The notes beneath the pieces are model-generated. The model saw only the letters and a list, made by a program, of their open reading frames with translations, had not been told where the DNA came from and did no database searches. From positions 146,366-210,365 of the forward strand of contig NZ_NISY01000015.1 of NCBI RefSeq assembly GCF_007595705.1: 64,000 nucleotides of DNA. The letters run 5' to 3'. The position numbers were made by a program, and so were the translations under genes. Positions 34,850-43,435 of this stretch are shown here, piece after piece. Positions within the stretch are counted from its first letter, which is position 1, and each line of letters starts with the position of its first letter. Source of the stretch: Streptomyces sp. SAJ15 (GTDB lineage: Bacteria > Actinomycetota > Actinomycetes > Streptomycetales > Streptomycetaceae).

Positions 34850-35622
34850 TTGCCGTCCGCCTTGGGGCCCGCGGGCCGCTCGGCGCCGCCGCTGGCCTTG
34901 GTCGCCGCCAGCGCCTCGTCGATGACCTGCTCGAACACCTCGGTGGGCTGGGCCCCGGCCACCGGCCGCCCGTTGATCAGGAAGGACGGGGTGGACTGCA
35001 CGCCGATGCGGTAGCCCTCCTCCGCGTCCCGCTTGAGGGCCGCCTTGGCGTCCGAGCCCTCCATGTCCTCGGCGAAGCGGTCCAGGTCCCGCACGCCGCT
35101 CTCCTCGGCCAGGTCGATCAGCTTGTCCTCGGCGAGCGCGTCGCCCTTGCGGAGCTTGGCGAAGAGGGTGTCGTGGAACGGGCGGAAGCGGCCCTGCTGG
35201 GCGGCGGCCCAGGAGGCGCGGGCGGCCCGCTCGGAGTCCGCGCCGAAGACGGTGAAGTTGCGGAACTCGATGCGCAGCACCCCGCGGTCGACGTACTTCT
35301 CGATCAGCTTCGGCTGGGTCTCGCGGGTGAAGCGGCCGCAGTACGAGCACTGGTAGTCGGCGTACTCGACGAGCACCACGGGCGCGTCGTGGCGGCCGAG
35401 GGCCAGCTTGTCGCCGCCCTCGCGCCGCGAGGTGGCCTTGGCCAGCTGGTCGTAGAGCCGCTGCCGCTCGGGGTCGGTGGTGCGCTGTCCCGCGGGGGCG
35501 TCGGCGGCCGGTGCGGAGTCGTCGTCTTGGGTGAAGGCGAGGGCGGTGGCGACGAGGGAGACGATGAGCGCGACGACGGCGCCGATCGCCGCGAGTCGCC
35601 GGGTGGTGGTGCGTGCGGGCAT
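34846..35622 (-). CDS. Membrane-anchored DsbA-family thioredoxin-fold protein
   Basis: 258 residues from an ATG at 35622 with AGGAG ahead. A helix (LAAIGAVVALIVSLVATALAF) anchors it outside the cell. The thioredoxin domain has the active-site CxxC in ADYQCSYCGRFT and a cis-Pro loop in GVQSTPSFLINGRP. The C-terminal stretch is Ala/Lys-rich. Together with CcdA it should reduce or rearrange disulfides in exported proteins. Confidence 0.9.
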   Translation of the reverse strand: MPARTTTRRLAAIGAVVALIVSLVATALAFTQDDDSAPAADAPAGQRTTDPERQRLYDQLAKATSRREGGDKLALGRHDAPVVLVEYADYQCSYCGRFTRETQPKLIEKYVDRGVLRIEFRNFTVFGADSERAARASWAAAQQGRFRPFHDTLFAKLRKGDALAEDKLIDLAEESGVRDLDRFAEDMEGSDAKAALKRDAEEGYRIGVQSTPSFLINGRPVAGAQPTEVFEQVIDEALAATKASGGAERPAGPKADGK

Positions 35623-35782
35623 GGAGGTGCTCCTGATGAGGTCATACGGGATCCGGGCGTGCCGAGGACCGGCCGGGCGCGACGGCGCGAGGGCCCGCGA
35701 CGCGAGGGCGTCTGGCACGAGGGCCATGGCACCGGGACGCGTGGCGCGGGGCGCGAGGCGCCAGGTGGCCGGTCGGCGCGGC

Positions 35783-36259
35783 CTAGAGCCTGAGGACCGG
35801 GAGGAGTTCCGCGCAGCCCGTCGGGGGCAGCGGCGGGGCGCGCGGCGGCACCGCGCGCGGGGTGCGGTGCGCGGGCGCGGCGCCGTGGCCGGTGCCGGGG
35901 TGTGACAGCGGGTCGAGATGGTGCGGGCCGGAGAGCGTGGCCAACGCGCCGTCCGAGGCCGGACGTTCGTCGTTCTCGCACTGCGCGGGCGCCCGCGGCG
36001 CCAGGGCACGGTCGGCGGTGCCCGCTCGGACGGCCGCGGCCGCGGCGGCCAGGGCGGTCACCGAGGGGCCCGCCGGCCCGGTCGGCGCCGCGGTCGCCGC
36101 GAGGGCCGTCCGGCCGGCCGAGGGGGAGGCGGTCGCGAGGGCCGTCGGCGCGACGAGACCCAGGCCGAGTACGAGCAACGCCAGCGCGAGCAGGGGCGGG
36201 AGGAGTAGCGTCGGAGCGCCGGGGAAACGCGCGGTCGCGCCGCGCCTCAGCGGCAGCAT
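35783..36259 (-). CDS. Small Pro/Ala-rich membrane protein, function unknown
   Basis: 158 residues from an ATG at 36259 behind GAGGGGGGAAG. One helix (LLLPPLLALALLVLGLGLVA) is followed by an Ala-rich stretch and a Pro/His-rich C-terminus with two cysteines, ending LPVLRL. It resembles short actinobacterial membrane proteins of unknown role, but I cannot assign a family firmly. Confidence 0.5.
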   Translation of the reverse strand: MLPLRRGATARFPGAPTLLLPPLLALALLVLGLGLVAPTALATASPSAGRTALAATAAPTGPAGPSVTALAAAAAAVRAGTADRALAPRAPAQCENDERPASDGALATLSGPHHLDPLSHPGTGHGAAPAHRTPRAVPPRAPPLPPTGCAELLPVLRL

Positions 36260-36656
36260 GCGCTTCCCCCCTCTCACTCCTTCACCCCTCCACCCAAGCG
36301 TGAGCGCTCCTCCACCATGAGCGATCCATCGTAGACACGCTGGCAGCAACCGGACAGCGACGCCCGTCCGCGGTCGCTTGCGGTCGTCTCGCCGCCGCGC
36401 TCCGTGCCCGGTTCCGGCCCTTCCCAGGGGATGCCGACAGCTTGCTGACAGCGCGTGCGCGCCGGCGCGCTCCGTTCCGCGCGACCCGGCGCGACGCTGG
36501 GGGCTTTGCCCACTCTTTGCCTTACTCCATGCGTTGACGTCGTCGCTGTGCGCGAATTACTGTCGTCACGGTTTCGATTTCTGCGGCCGACTCACGCATT
36601 CAGGCAGAAGAGAAATTCCTCGGGGAATTGTCCACCGCGCCGGGTCAGGGGAAGTC
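36260..36656 (+). promoter_or_regulatory. Promoter region of the first LuxR-type regulator
   Basis: 397 bp between divergent genes. TTGACG (36534-36539) and TACTGT (36558-36563) are spaced 18 bp, a fair housekeeping-sigma promoter, about 95 bp before the regulator start. The segment 36500-36650 is clearly less GC-rich than its surroundings. No gene is seen. Confidence 0.4.
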
Positions 36657-37454
36657 ATGGCTGGTCTTCCGATGAGACACGGGCCGGAGCACATGCCGGG
36701 CCCGGGACCGGCGTGGGACGTTCCGGCACGGGACGAGGTGGAGCGCGCGCTGCTCGCCGCGCGCGATCTGATCCAGTCCACCGTCGTCCGGCACCGCCGC
36801 GAACTGGAACGGGCGTCCCTGGCGGGCGCGGGGCCCGCCGACGCCGTCGAACGACTGGTCCGCGGGGCGGTCCGCAGCGTCAGCGCCATCCTGTCCGGCG
36901 GCAGCGAACAGGAGGCCGCGCTGCTCACCGCGCTCGACCGGCTGGCGACCGACGGCGGTGGGGAGCACCTCGCCGTACGGCTGCTGTGCGTGCCGCGCAC
37001 GGTGGACGACAGCCGGGTCGGCTCGGCGGTGCGCGGCGGTCCGCGCCGCGAGGTGCGGGTGGCCGACGTCGAGCTCCAGGAGGCGTTGCTGGTCGACGGC
37101 CGCGTCGCCTATATGGCGCCGCCGCCCGAGCGGGCGCCCCGCCAGGCGTCGCTGGTGGAGGACTCCGCCACCGTGCGCGCCCTCGACCTGCTCTTCGCCG
37201 GCGCCTGGGAGAACGCCGAACCGCTCGCCGACTACCCGCGCCTGGGCGGCCGGCTCTCCCCGCGGACCGCGCGCCGGATCCTGGAGTGCCTGTGCACCGG
37301 GCACACCGACGAGGTCGCGGCCCGCGCGATGCGGGTCTCGCTGCGCACCTACCGGCGCTACGTCGCCGAGCTCATGCGCGAGCTCGGCGCGAGCTCGCGC
37401 TTCCAGGCCGGGGCGCGCGCGGTGGAACTGGGACTGCTGCCGGGCCGCCGCTGA
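36657..37454 (+). CDS. LuxR-type regulator with N-terminal sensor-like domain (copy 1)
   Basis: 265 residues from an ATG at 36657 with AGGGGAAG ahead. The C-terminal helix-turn-helix is LSPRTARRILECLCTGHTDE, then AMRVSLRTYRRYVAELMREL and SRFQAGARAVELGLL. The N-terminal 190 residues (EVERALLAARDLIQSTVVRH) resemble the regulator-sensor part of TrmB-like LuxR proteins in Streptomyces. It has paralogues at 37504-38538 and 46735-47586; all three end in the same YRRYV...SRFQAG pattern. This copy has no TTA codon. It probably marks the left edge of the gene cluster. Confidence 0.78.
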   Translation: MAGLPMRHGPEHMPGPGPAWDVPARDEVERALLAARDLIQSTVVRHRRELERASLAGAGPADAVERLVRGAVRSVSAILSGGSEQEAALLTALDRLATDGGGEHLAVRLLCVPRTVDDSRVGSAVRGGPRREVRVADVELQEALLVDGRVAYMAPPPERAPRQASLVEDSATVRALDLLFAGAWENAEPLADYPRLGGRLSPRTARRILECLCTGHTDEVAARAMRVSLRTYRRYVAELMRELGASSRFQAGARAVELGLLPGRR

Positions 37455-37503
37455 CCCGGCGGCCGGGCGTCGACGCACGGACGGGGGACGGGATGACACG
37501 GGG

Positions 37504-38538
37504 ATGAGGCGCATGCTGCTGGAGCCACCGGCCCGGGGCCGGGGCGGCCCCTCGCGGGGATCGCGGGGATCCGCGGGGGGACCGCCGCGGGGGGCGCCAG
37601 GGGGAGTGTCCGCCGCCGTCGGGCCAGGCGGCGGCGGACACGGCGCGCTCGGCCCGGAGGGTGGAGTCGGGCGCGGAGGATACGACGGGGCCGCCGGGCG
37701 CGCGGGCGTAGGGCGCGCGGCTGTCGAGCGGGGAGGCGCCGGGCCCGAGGCCCGGCCGGGCCCCGGGGACGGTTCCGGCGGTGGCGGGGGCTCCCGCCCG
37801 CGCGGGCCGGACTTCCTGGAGCGGACCCTGGAGGCGGTCCGAGACCTGATCGAGTCGACGGTGGGGGAGCACCGGGACCGCCAGGCCCGCCATGCGCTGG
37901 TCGCGGGCGTCGCGATGGCCGACGCCGCGGTGCTGGCGGCGGCCGAGCAGGTGGTCGAGGGCGCGCGGCGCGGGGTCTACGTGGTGCTGCCGGCGGCCGG
38001 CGCGCGGCTGGCCGCGGTCCACGCGGGGCTGGCGGAACTGGCCGCGCGGGTCGAGGAACCGCGGGAGCTGCGGTTGCTCTGCGCCCGCCCGCCGGCCGGC
38101 TGGGCGCGGCGATACGGGGCGGGTCGGGTGCGGATCGCCGCGGTCCCGCTGCCGACCCTGGTCGTGGCCGACGGCCGTACCGCGCTGGTCTGCGCCGTGT
38201 CGACGGACGGCGGGCGGGACGGCGGGCGGGCGGCCTCCGTCGTCGAGGACCCCTCCGTCGTCGGCGCGTTACACGCGATGCTCCGCAGCGTCTGGGGTGG
38301 GGCCACCCCCGCGGCGGGTCCGCTGGACGGCGCCGACCCGGCCCGCGCGGAGATGGTGCGGCGCGTCCTGGAGCGGCTGCGCGACGGGGTGACGGACGAG
38401 GCCGCCGCCCGCGAGCTCGCCGTCTCGGTGCGGACCTACCGTCGCTACGTCACCGGCATCCTCGACCTCCTCGGCGCCGGCTCCCGCTTCCAGGCCGGGG
38501 TCCTCGCCTCCGAACTGGGCATCCTGCCCGACCGCTGA
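37504..38538 (+). CDS. LuxR-type regulator (copy 2), with TTA codon
   Basis: 344 residues from an ATG at 37504. The first 100 residues are Gly/Arg/Pro-rich and may not be translated as drawn; the family core starts at FLERTLEAVRDLIESTV. The C-terminal HTH has RDGVTDEAAARELAVSVRTY, then RRYV and SRFQAGVLASELGIL. Leu256 is encoded by TTA (38269-38271), the codon read by the developmentally controlled bldA tRNA. It is 49 bp downstream of copy 1 and probably cotranscribed. Confidence 0.75.
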   Translation: MRRMLLEPPARGRGGPSRGSRGSAGGPPRGAPGGVSAAVGPGGGGHGALGPEGGVGRGGYDGAAGRAGVGRAAVERGGAGPEARPGPGDGSGGGGGSRPRGPDFLERTLEAVRDLIESTVGEHRDRQARHALVAGVAMADAAVLAAAEQVVEGARRGVYVVLPAAGARLAAVHAGLAELAARVEEPRELRLLCARPPAGWARRYGAGRVRIAAVPLPTLVVADGRTALVCAVSTDGGRDGGRAASVVEDPSVVGALHAMLRSVWGGATPAAGPLDGADPARAEMVRRVLERLRDGVTDEAAARELAVSVRTYRRYVTGILDLLGAGSRFQAGVLASELGILPDR

Positions 38539-38775
38539 ACGGTGCCTCGACGGCGCCTCGGGGCGGCGGTTCGGCCCGGAGGTGCCGTTCGCGGACCGCC
38601 CGTTGTCCTCTTGCGGACAGCCTCCAGCGATCCGCTGTCGCCGCGCGAAGGGCGGCTCGTAGGGTGATGATCGCGATGCCGGGGCCGTGCGCCGGGGTGC
38701 CGGTGGCACCGCCCGTCCGCGCGAACGCGCGACCCACGCGACACCTCGCCCATCCGCGATCCTGGAGTGCCCGGC

Positions 38776-39036
38776 ATGACGACCACCACCGCCGAACTCG
38801 CCATAGAGGGGCCGCTCGGGCCCGCTCTCGTCAAGGTCATCCGCGGCAACCCCAGCCCCGACGAACTGGCCGCGGCCACCTCCGTGTTGCTCGCCCTGGC
38901 CCGTCGCTCGGCCGCGGTGGAGCGGAACGCGCATCAGGACCGGCGGCCCACCGACGCCGGCTGGCGGCGGGGGTTGCCCGACGGCTGCTCGCCGCGTTCC
39001 TGGATGTCTCTTCCGCGCACCCCGGCGACGCCGTAG
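38776..39036 (+). CDS. accE: Acyl-CoA carboxylase epsilon subunit
   Basis: 86 residues. The signature of actinobacterial AccE proteins is clear: VKVIRGNPSPDELAAATSVL, and near the end W.RGL..G...PRSW. Epsilon subunits stabilise the complex between biotin-carboxylase (alpha) and carboxyltransferase (beta) subunits and raise its activity. The biotin-carboxylase gene starts at 63910, at the other end of the cluster. It points to a dedicated malonyl-CoA (or methylmalonyl-CoA) supply for the synthase. Confidence 0.8.
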   Translation: MTTTTAELAIEGPLGPALVKVIRGNPSPDELAAATSVLLALARRSAAVERNAHQDRRPTDAGWRRGLPDGCSPRSWMSLPRTPATP

Positions 39037-39146
39037 GAATTCGTCGCGGAGCGACGGAAGGCCGCGCACCGGCTAAGCGGAACGATGATTCCGGTAAGCG
39101 CGGAACACACCAGCCCCACAGCTCAATTCGGCTTTCTCCGTCCACA

Positions 39147-39176
39147 TTGTGAACCGGAGCGTGCTGGCGATAGGTT
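39147..39176 (+). promoter_or_regulatory. Candidate promoter of the ABC genes
   Basis: TTGTGA (39147-39152) and TAGGTT (39171-39176) are spaced 18 bp in a locally AT-rich stretch, 57 bp before the permease start. Confidence 0.35.
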
Positions 39177-39232
39177 GCGTTCAGGCGTGCCGATGATCCG
39201 GTAACAGCCGGTAATTGCAAGGGGTTTTGGGG

Positions 39233-40138
39233 ATGACGGAGAGGCGCAGACGAGGTGCGGCCGTGTTGACGCGCGTCGACAACGGGCCGGTACCGCAGGC
39301 GCGACACAGGCATGCGACGCCGATCGGGTACGGCACGAATGCGCCGCATACGGGGCGAGCGCGAAAGTCCCGGGGAAATCAACAGGGTGGCGCGGGGGTG
39401 TTCCGGCGCGCGGTGCTGCCTCCGCTGCTGCTCGGTTTAGCGCTGCTCATCGCGTGGGACACCGCCACCCGCACCGGTGCCGTATCGACGTATTTCCTGC
39501 CGACCCCCTGGAGCCTGGCGCGGCACTTCACCGACGAGCTGCTCCACGGTGACCTGCCGAAGTACACCCGGGAGACGGCCTGGGAGGCGGCCGCCGGGGG
39601 CGCCATGGGCATCGGCGTCGCGCTGCCGCTCGGCTATCTCATCGCCCGCAACCGGATCGCGGCCGCCGCGCTCCAGCCGTACGTGGCCGCGACCCAGGCC
39701 ATGCCCGCGGTGGCGCTGGCCCCGCTGCTCGGGCTGTGGATCGGGTACGGGCTGCTGCCGATCGCCGTTCTCTGCGCGCTGCTGGTCTTCTTCCCGATCC
39801 TGGTCAACACGGTGCTCGGGCTGCGCGCGATCGACCCGGACGTGCTCGGCGCGGCCCGGGTGGACGGCGTGGGGTGGTGGCGGATGCTGTGGCACATCGA
39901 GCTGCCGCTCGCCCTGCCGGCCATCCTCACCGGCGTCCGCAACGGGCTGACCTTGTCGATCACCGGCGCGGTGGTCGGCGAGTTCGTCATGGGCGGCGAG
40001 GGGCTCGGTCAGCTGCTGTCGGTGCAGCGCCAGGAGGCCGACAGCCTGGGCCTGTTCAGCACGCTCGTCATGCTCTGCCTGCTCGCCGCCGTCGTCTACG
40101 GGGCGGTGCGCCTGGTCGAGCGGCTCGTGGAGCGCTGA
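39233..40138 (+). CDS. ABC transporter permease, SsuC/ThiX type, with TTA codon
   Basis: 301 residues. After 55 hydrophilic residues come six helices of the binding-protein-dependent permease fold. The EAA loop is RAIDPDVLGAARVDGVGWWR, then IELPLALPAILTG, as in transporters for sulfonates, taurine or thiamine precursors. Leu69 is a TTA codon (39437-39439). The binding-protein gene follows 62 bp downstream, but no ATPase gene is present in the window near them. Confidence 0.88.
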   Translation: MTERRRRGAAVLTRVDNGPVPQARHRHATPIGYGTNAPHTGRARKSRGNQQGGAGVFRRAVLPPLLLGLALLIAWDTATRTGAVSTYFLPTPWSLARHFTDELLHGDLPKYTRETAWEAAAGGAMGIGVALPLGYLIARNRIAAAALQPYVAATQAMPAVALAPLLGLWIGYGLLPIAVLCALLVFFPILVNTVLGLRAIDPDVLGAARVDGVGWWRMLWHIELPLALPAILTGVRNGLTLSITGAVVGEFVMGGEGLGQLLSVQRQEADSLGLFSTLVMLCLLAAVVYGAVRLVERLVER

Positions 40139-40200
40139 GCGCGCACGCTCCGCGTCGTACGGAACATCCACTTCATCCGTGAGTCCTTGAGGAGAATTCG

Positions 40201-41253
40201 TTGCTTTCCACACAGGGAACAGCCAAGCGCCCGGTCAGCAGACGCCGCGCCATCGGGGCGGCCCTGCTGTCGGTGACGGCCGTCGCCGCCCTGACCTCGT
40301 GCGCCGAGGAGCCGGACGGCGAGGGAGGCAAGAGCGGCGACGCCATCACCATCGGGCTCACCTACACCCCGAACATCCAGTTCGCGCCGTTCTACGTGGC
40401 CCAGGAGAAGGGCTACTACAAGGACGCCGGCATCAAGGTGAACCTGCGCCACCACGGGGCCGCCGAAGACCTCTTCGGGGCGCTCAAGCAGGGCCGCGAG
40501 GATGTGATCTACGCGGGTGGGGACGAAATGCTCCAGGCTCGTTCCAAGGGTCTGCCGGTGGTCGACATCGCCACCGTCTACCACAAATACCCGGTCGCCC
40601 TGCTGGTCCCCGAGGACTCCGACATCCGTAAGCCGGAGGACCTCAAGGGCAAGAAACTGGGAACCCCCGGGGAATTCGGCGAGACCTATTTCGGATTGCT
40701 CGCCCTGCTCAAGGAGGCGGGGCTGGCCAAGAAGGACGCCGACGTGCAATACATCGGCTTCACCCAGCAGGCGGCCCTGAAGGGCAAGCGGGTCGACGGC
40801 GTCATGGGCTATGTCAACAACGACGGGGTGGCCTTCAAGGAATCCGGTATTCCGGTGCGCGCCATCACCCTGGACACGGGCGACGGGGGTGAATCCCTGG
40901 TCGGCCCGTCGCTCGGCTCCACCCAGAAGACCCTCGACAAGCGGGGCGACGAGATCCGCAAGTTCGTCGACGCCTCGCTGCGCGGCATGCGGTACACGAT
41001 CGAACACCCGGAGGAGGCCGTGAAGCTCAGCAAGGGGTACATCCCGGGGCTGAACGACTCCAAGCGCCAGGCGAACGCGCTCGCCGTCCTCAAGGCCACC
41101 GAGCCGCTGATGCGCAACCAGCAGGGCGAGATCGGTTACATCGACCCGCAGGTGTGGGGCAGGATGGCCGACTTCATGTACGAGCAGGGGCTGCTGGACA
41201 AGAAGGTGCAGCCCGAGGAGGCGTACGACAGCGACTACCTGCCCAAGTCCTGA
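40201..41253 (+). CDS. ABC substrate-binding lipoprotein, NMT1/THI5-like
   Basis: 350 residues from a TTG at 40201 with GAGGAGAA ahead. The signal peptide ends in lipobox LTSC. The domain begins ITIGLTYTPNIQFAPFYVAQ and has EKGYYKDAGIKV and GDEMLQARSKGLPVV, typical of the NMT1/THI5-like and SsuA group. The related proteins bind hydroxymethylpyrimidine-type thiamine precursors, formylaminopyrimidine or sulfonates. No TPP riboswitch was seen upstream. Its place inside the cluster suggests uptake of a precursor, but this is inference. Confidence 0.85.
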   Translation: MLSTQGTAKRPVSRRRAIGAALLSVTAVAALTSCAEEPDGEGGKSGDAITIGLTYTPNIQFAPFYVAQEKGYYKDAGIKVNLRHHGAAEDLFGALKQGREDVIYAGGDEMLQARSKGLPVVDIATVYHKYPVALLVPEDSDIRKPEDLKGKKLGTPGEFGETYFGLLALLKEAGLAKKDADVQYIGFTQQAALKGKRVDGVMGYVNNDGVAFKESGIPVRAITLDTGDGGESLVGPSLGSTQKTLDKRGDEIRKFVDASLRGMRYTIEHPEEAVKLSKGYIPGLNDSKRQANALAVLKATEPLMRNQQGEIGYIDPQVWGRMADFMYEQGLLDKKVQPEEAYDSDYLPKS

Positions 41254-41281
41254 GCGGCCGGCCGGAGCCGACCGGCCGGAC

Positions 41282-42577
41282 TCAGCCGGCGGCGCTCGCC
41301 GCCCGGCGGTGCAGGGCCGCGGCCACCGCGAAGGCCACGCCCGCGCCGGCGGCGAGCACCGCCCAGCTGCCGCCCGCCGAGGCGTGGGCGATGACGAACA
41401 GGCCCAGCGGCGGGCCGGTGGCGGTGCCCAGGTTCCAGGCGAGCGAGGCCAGCGCGCCGGCCCGGCCGGTCGCCGACTCACCCGCCCAGCGCAGCAGCAG
41501 CGGATAGAACGCCGAGGAGTAGGTGAGCTCGCCGGCGGCGAAGAGCACCGCGAAGGCCAGCAGCAGCCCGTGGCGCGCCGCGGGGCCGCCGGTGTCGCCG
41601 AGCGGCACCGCGAGCCAGCCGCAGCCGAAGGCCAGCACCCACAGCACCGGCCCCGCCGCCAGGCTCACCGTCTCCGGCAGCCGCTCGAACCAGCGCCGGC
41701 CCAGCGGTTGCAGCGCCACCAGGGCGAAGGAGTTGGCGGCGATCACCACGCTCACCCAGCCCAGGGGCACCGCCATCCGGTCGTGCAGCAGCAGCGGCAC
41801 GGTGGCCTCGATCTGGGTGAAGCCGACGATCGCGAAGAGCGCCTGGGCGAGGACGAGCAGCGCCATCGGACGGGCGCGCAGCAGCGTGCGGTACGTGGGC
41901 CCGGCGGCCGCCGGCCGCTCCGCGGCCCCCTCGTCCGCGCCCGCACCCGCACCCGAACCCGGCCCCGCACCCGTGTCCCGGCTCGCCCGCCGCGGCCGTA
42001 GCGTCCACACCACCGCGACCAGCGGCAGCGCGGCGGCCGCGTTGGCCACGTACAGCCAGCGCAGCACCCCGGCCGGGGTGTCCGCGCCCTGGAGCGCCAG
42101 GCCGGCGACGACCGAGCCCACCCCGATGCCCGCGTTGTTGACGATGTGCCGGATGGTGAAGGCGGTGCGGCGCCCGCTCTCCGGGACCGCGGCGTCGACC
42201 ACGCCGACGACGGAGGCGTAGAAGAGCCCGAAGCCGACGCCGACGCAGCCGCCGGAGACCAGCACCAGCCAGGTGGCGTCGGCCGGCGCCAGCAGGGCGT
42301 AGCCGACGCCCAGCGCGGCGCCGCCGGCCGCCGCGACCCGGTGCGGCCCGGCGCGGTCGGCCAGCGGGCCGCCCACCAGCGCGGCGGCGAAGCTGGCGGC
42401 GGCCATGGCGATGAAGTACCCGCCGGCGCCGCCCGAGCCCAGCCCCAGCAGTTCGCTGATGTAGATCGAGGTGAACGGGAAGCACAAGCCGTTGCCGAGG
42501 CTGGACAGCAGCAGGCAGGCCATGAGGGCGGTGAAGGGCCCGCCCAGCCGGGCGGGCCGGACCGGGGCGGTGGTCAT
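41282..42577 (-). CDS. MFS transporter, 12 helices
   Basis: 431 residues from an ATG overlapping the LLM gene stop by 4 bp (ATGA). Twelve helices, with GGPLADRAGPHRVAAAGG as the loop 2-3 motif and a Gly/Ala-rich central loop (GAGPGSGAGAGADEGA). It resembles small-molecule exporters of the YajR/MDR type. Linkage with the oxidoreductase gene suggests export of the cluster product or of an intermediate. Confidence 0.85.
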   Translation of the reverse strand: MTTAPVRPARLGGPFTALMACLLLSSLGNGLCFPFTSIYISELLGLGSGGAGGYFIAMAAASFAAALVGGPLADRAGPHRVAAAGGAALGVGYALLAPADATWLVLVSGGCVGVGFGLFYASVVGVVDAAVPESGRRTAFTIRHIVNNAGIGVGSVVAGLALQGADTPAGVLRWLYVANAAAALPLVAVVWTLRPRRASRDTGAGPGSGAGAGADEGAAERPAAAGPTYRTLLRARPMALLVLAQALFAIVGFTQIEATVPLLLHDRMAVPLGWVSVVIAANSFALVALQPLGRRWFERLPETVSLAAGPVLWVLAFGCGWLAVPLGDTGGPAARHGLLLAFAVLFAAGELTYSSAFYPLLLRWAGESATGRAGALASLAWNLGTATGPPLGLFVIAHASAGGSWAVLAAGAGVAFAVAAALHRRAASAAG

Positions 42578-43374
42578 GCGCCCGGCGTGTCCCGGAGCCT
42601 CATCAGCTTCTCGACCACCGTCAGGTCGTAGGGCGCCGGCAGCGAGACCACGACCTCCACCGCGCCGGCCGCGGCGAAGCCCTCGACCAGCGGCACCTGG
42701 TCCGGGTCGACCATCACGGTGCGGGCCACCGCGCCCGGGTCCCGGCCGACCCGCTCGCACCAGCCGTCGAGCACCCCGCTGAGCTCCCGGAACTCGGCGA
42801 CCGGGTCGGCGGAGGCCCAGCCGTACCAGTTCCACTGGTCGGCCTCGCGGGCGACCAGCTCCAGCGTCCGCTTCCGTCCGCCGCCGCCGATCAGCAGCGG
42901 CAGCTCGCCGGCCGGGCCCGGGTTGAGCCTCCCCAGCCGCTCCTTGATCGTCCGAACGGACTCCGCGAAGGCGTCCATCCGCGCGGCCGGACCCGGGAAC
43001 GGCAGCCCGTACGCGGTGTGCTCGGCCTCGAACCAGCCGGCGCCGAGCCCCAGCACCAGACGGCCGCCGCTGAGCTGGTCCACGGTGCGGGCCATGTCGG
43101 CCAGCACATGCGGATTGCGGAAGGCGGTGCAGCTGACGAGCGATCCGAGGGTGGCGTGCTCGGTGTCCACCGCCATCGCCGACAGCAGCGACCAGCACTC
43201 GAAGTGGCGGCCCGCCGGGTCGCCGGTGTGCGGCAGGAAGTGGTCCCAGGTCCAGATCGAGTCCACGCCGAGCGCGTCGGCCGCGCGCCAGGCGGCGCGC
43301 AGCTCCCCGATGTCGGTGTGCTGCGGATGGAGCTGGACGCCGACGCGCGGGCCGGCGCGGTGGAGCTGTGACAC
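42574..43374 (-). CDS. LLM-class F420-dependent oxidoreductase
   Basis: 266 residues from a GTG at 43374 behind AAAGGA. The luciferase-like barrel shows VGVQLHPQHTDIGELRAAW, SIWTWDHFLPHTGD, GSLVSCTAFRNPHVLA and GRLVLGLGAGWFEAEH. Proteins of this group use reduced F420 or FMN; the subgroup with an LGLGAGWF motif is mostly F420-linked. It could reduce or oxidise a pathway intermediate. Coupled to the MFS gene. Confidence 0.85.
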   Translation of the reverse strand: MSQLHRAGPRVGVQLHPQHTDIGELRAAWRAADALGVDSIWTWDHFLPHTGDPAGRHFECWSLLSAMAVDTEHATLGSLVSCTAFRNPHVLADMARTVDQLSGGRLVLGLGAGWFEAEHTAYGLPFPGPAARMDAFAESVRTIKERLGRLNPGPAGELPLLIGGGGRKRTLELVAREADQWNWYGWASADPVAEFRELSGVLDGWCERVGRDPGAVARTVMVDPDQVPLVEGFAAAGAVEVVVSLPAPYDLTVVEKLMRLRDTPGA

Positions 43375-43435
43375 GGTGGTCCTTTCGGGGGCGGGACGGC
43401 GCCGCGCACCCGGGCGGGGGAGCGCCGGGGGCGGG

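Noticed and set aside
36274..36513. 79-codon minus-strand frame in the promoter region of the first regulator
   Set aside because: Overlaps the likely promoter, lacks a ribosome-binding site and has no domain.
39037..39232. Possible TPP riboswitch before the NMT1/THI5-like ABC genes
   Set aside because: The conserved CUGAGA and ACCUGAU-type elements are absent.
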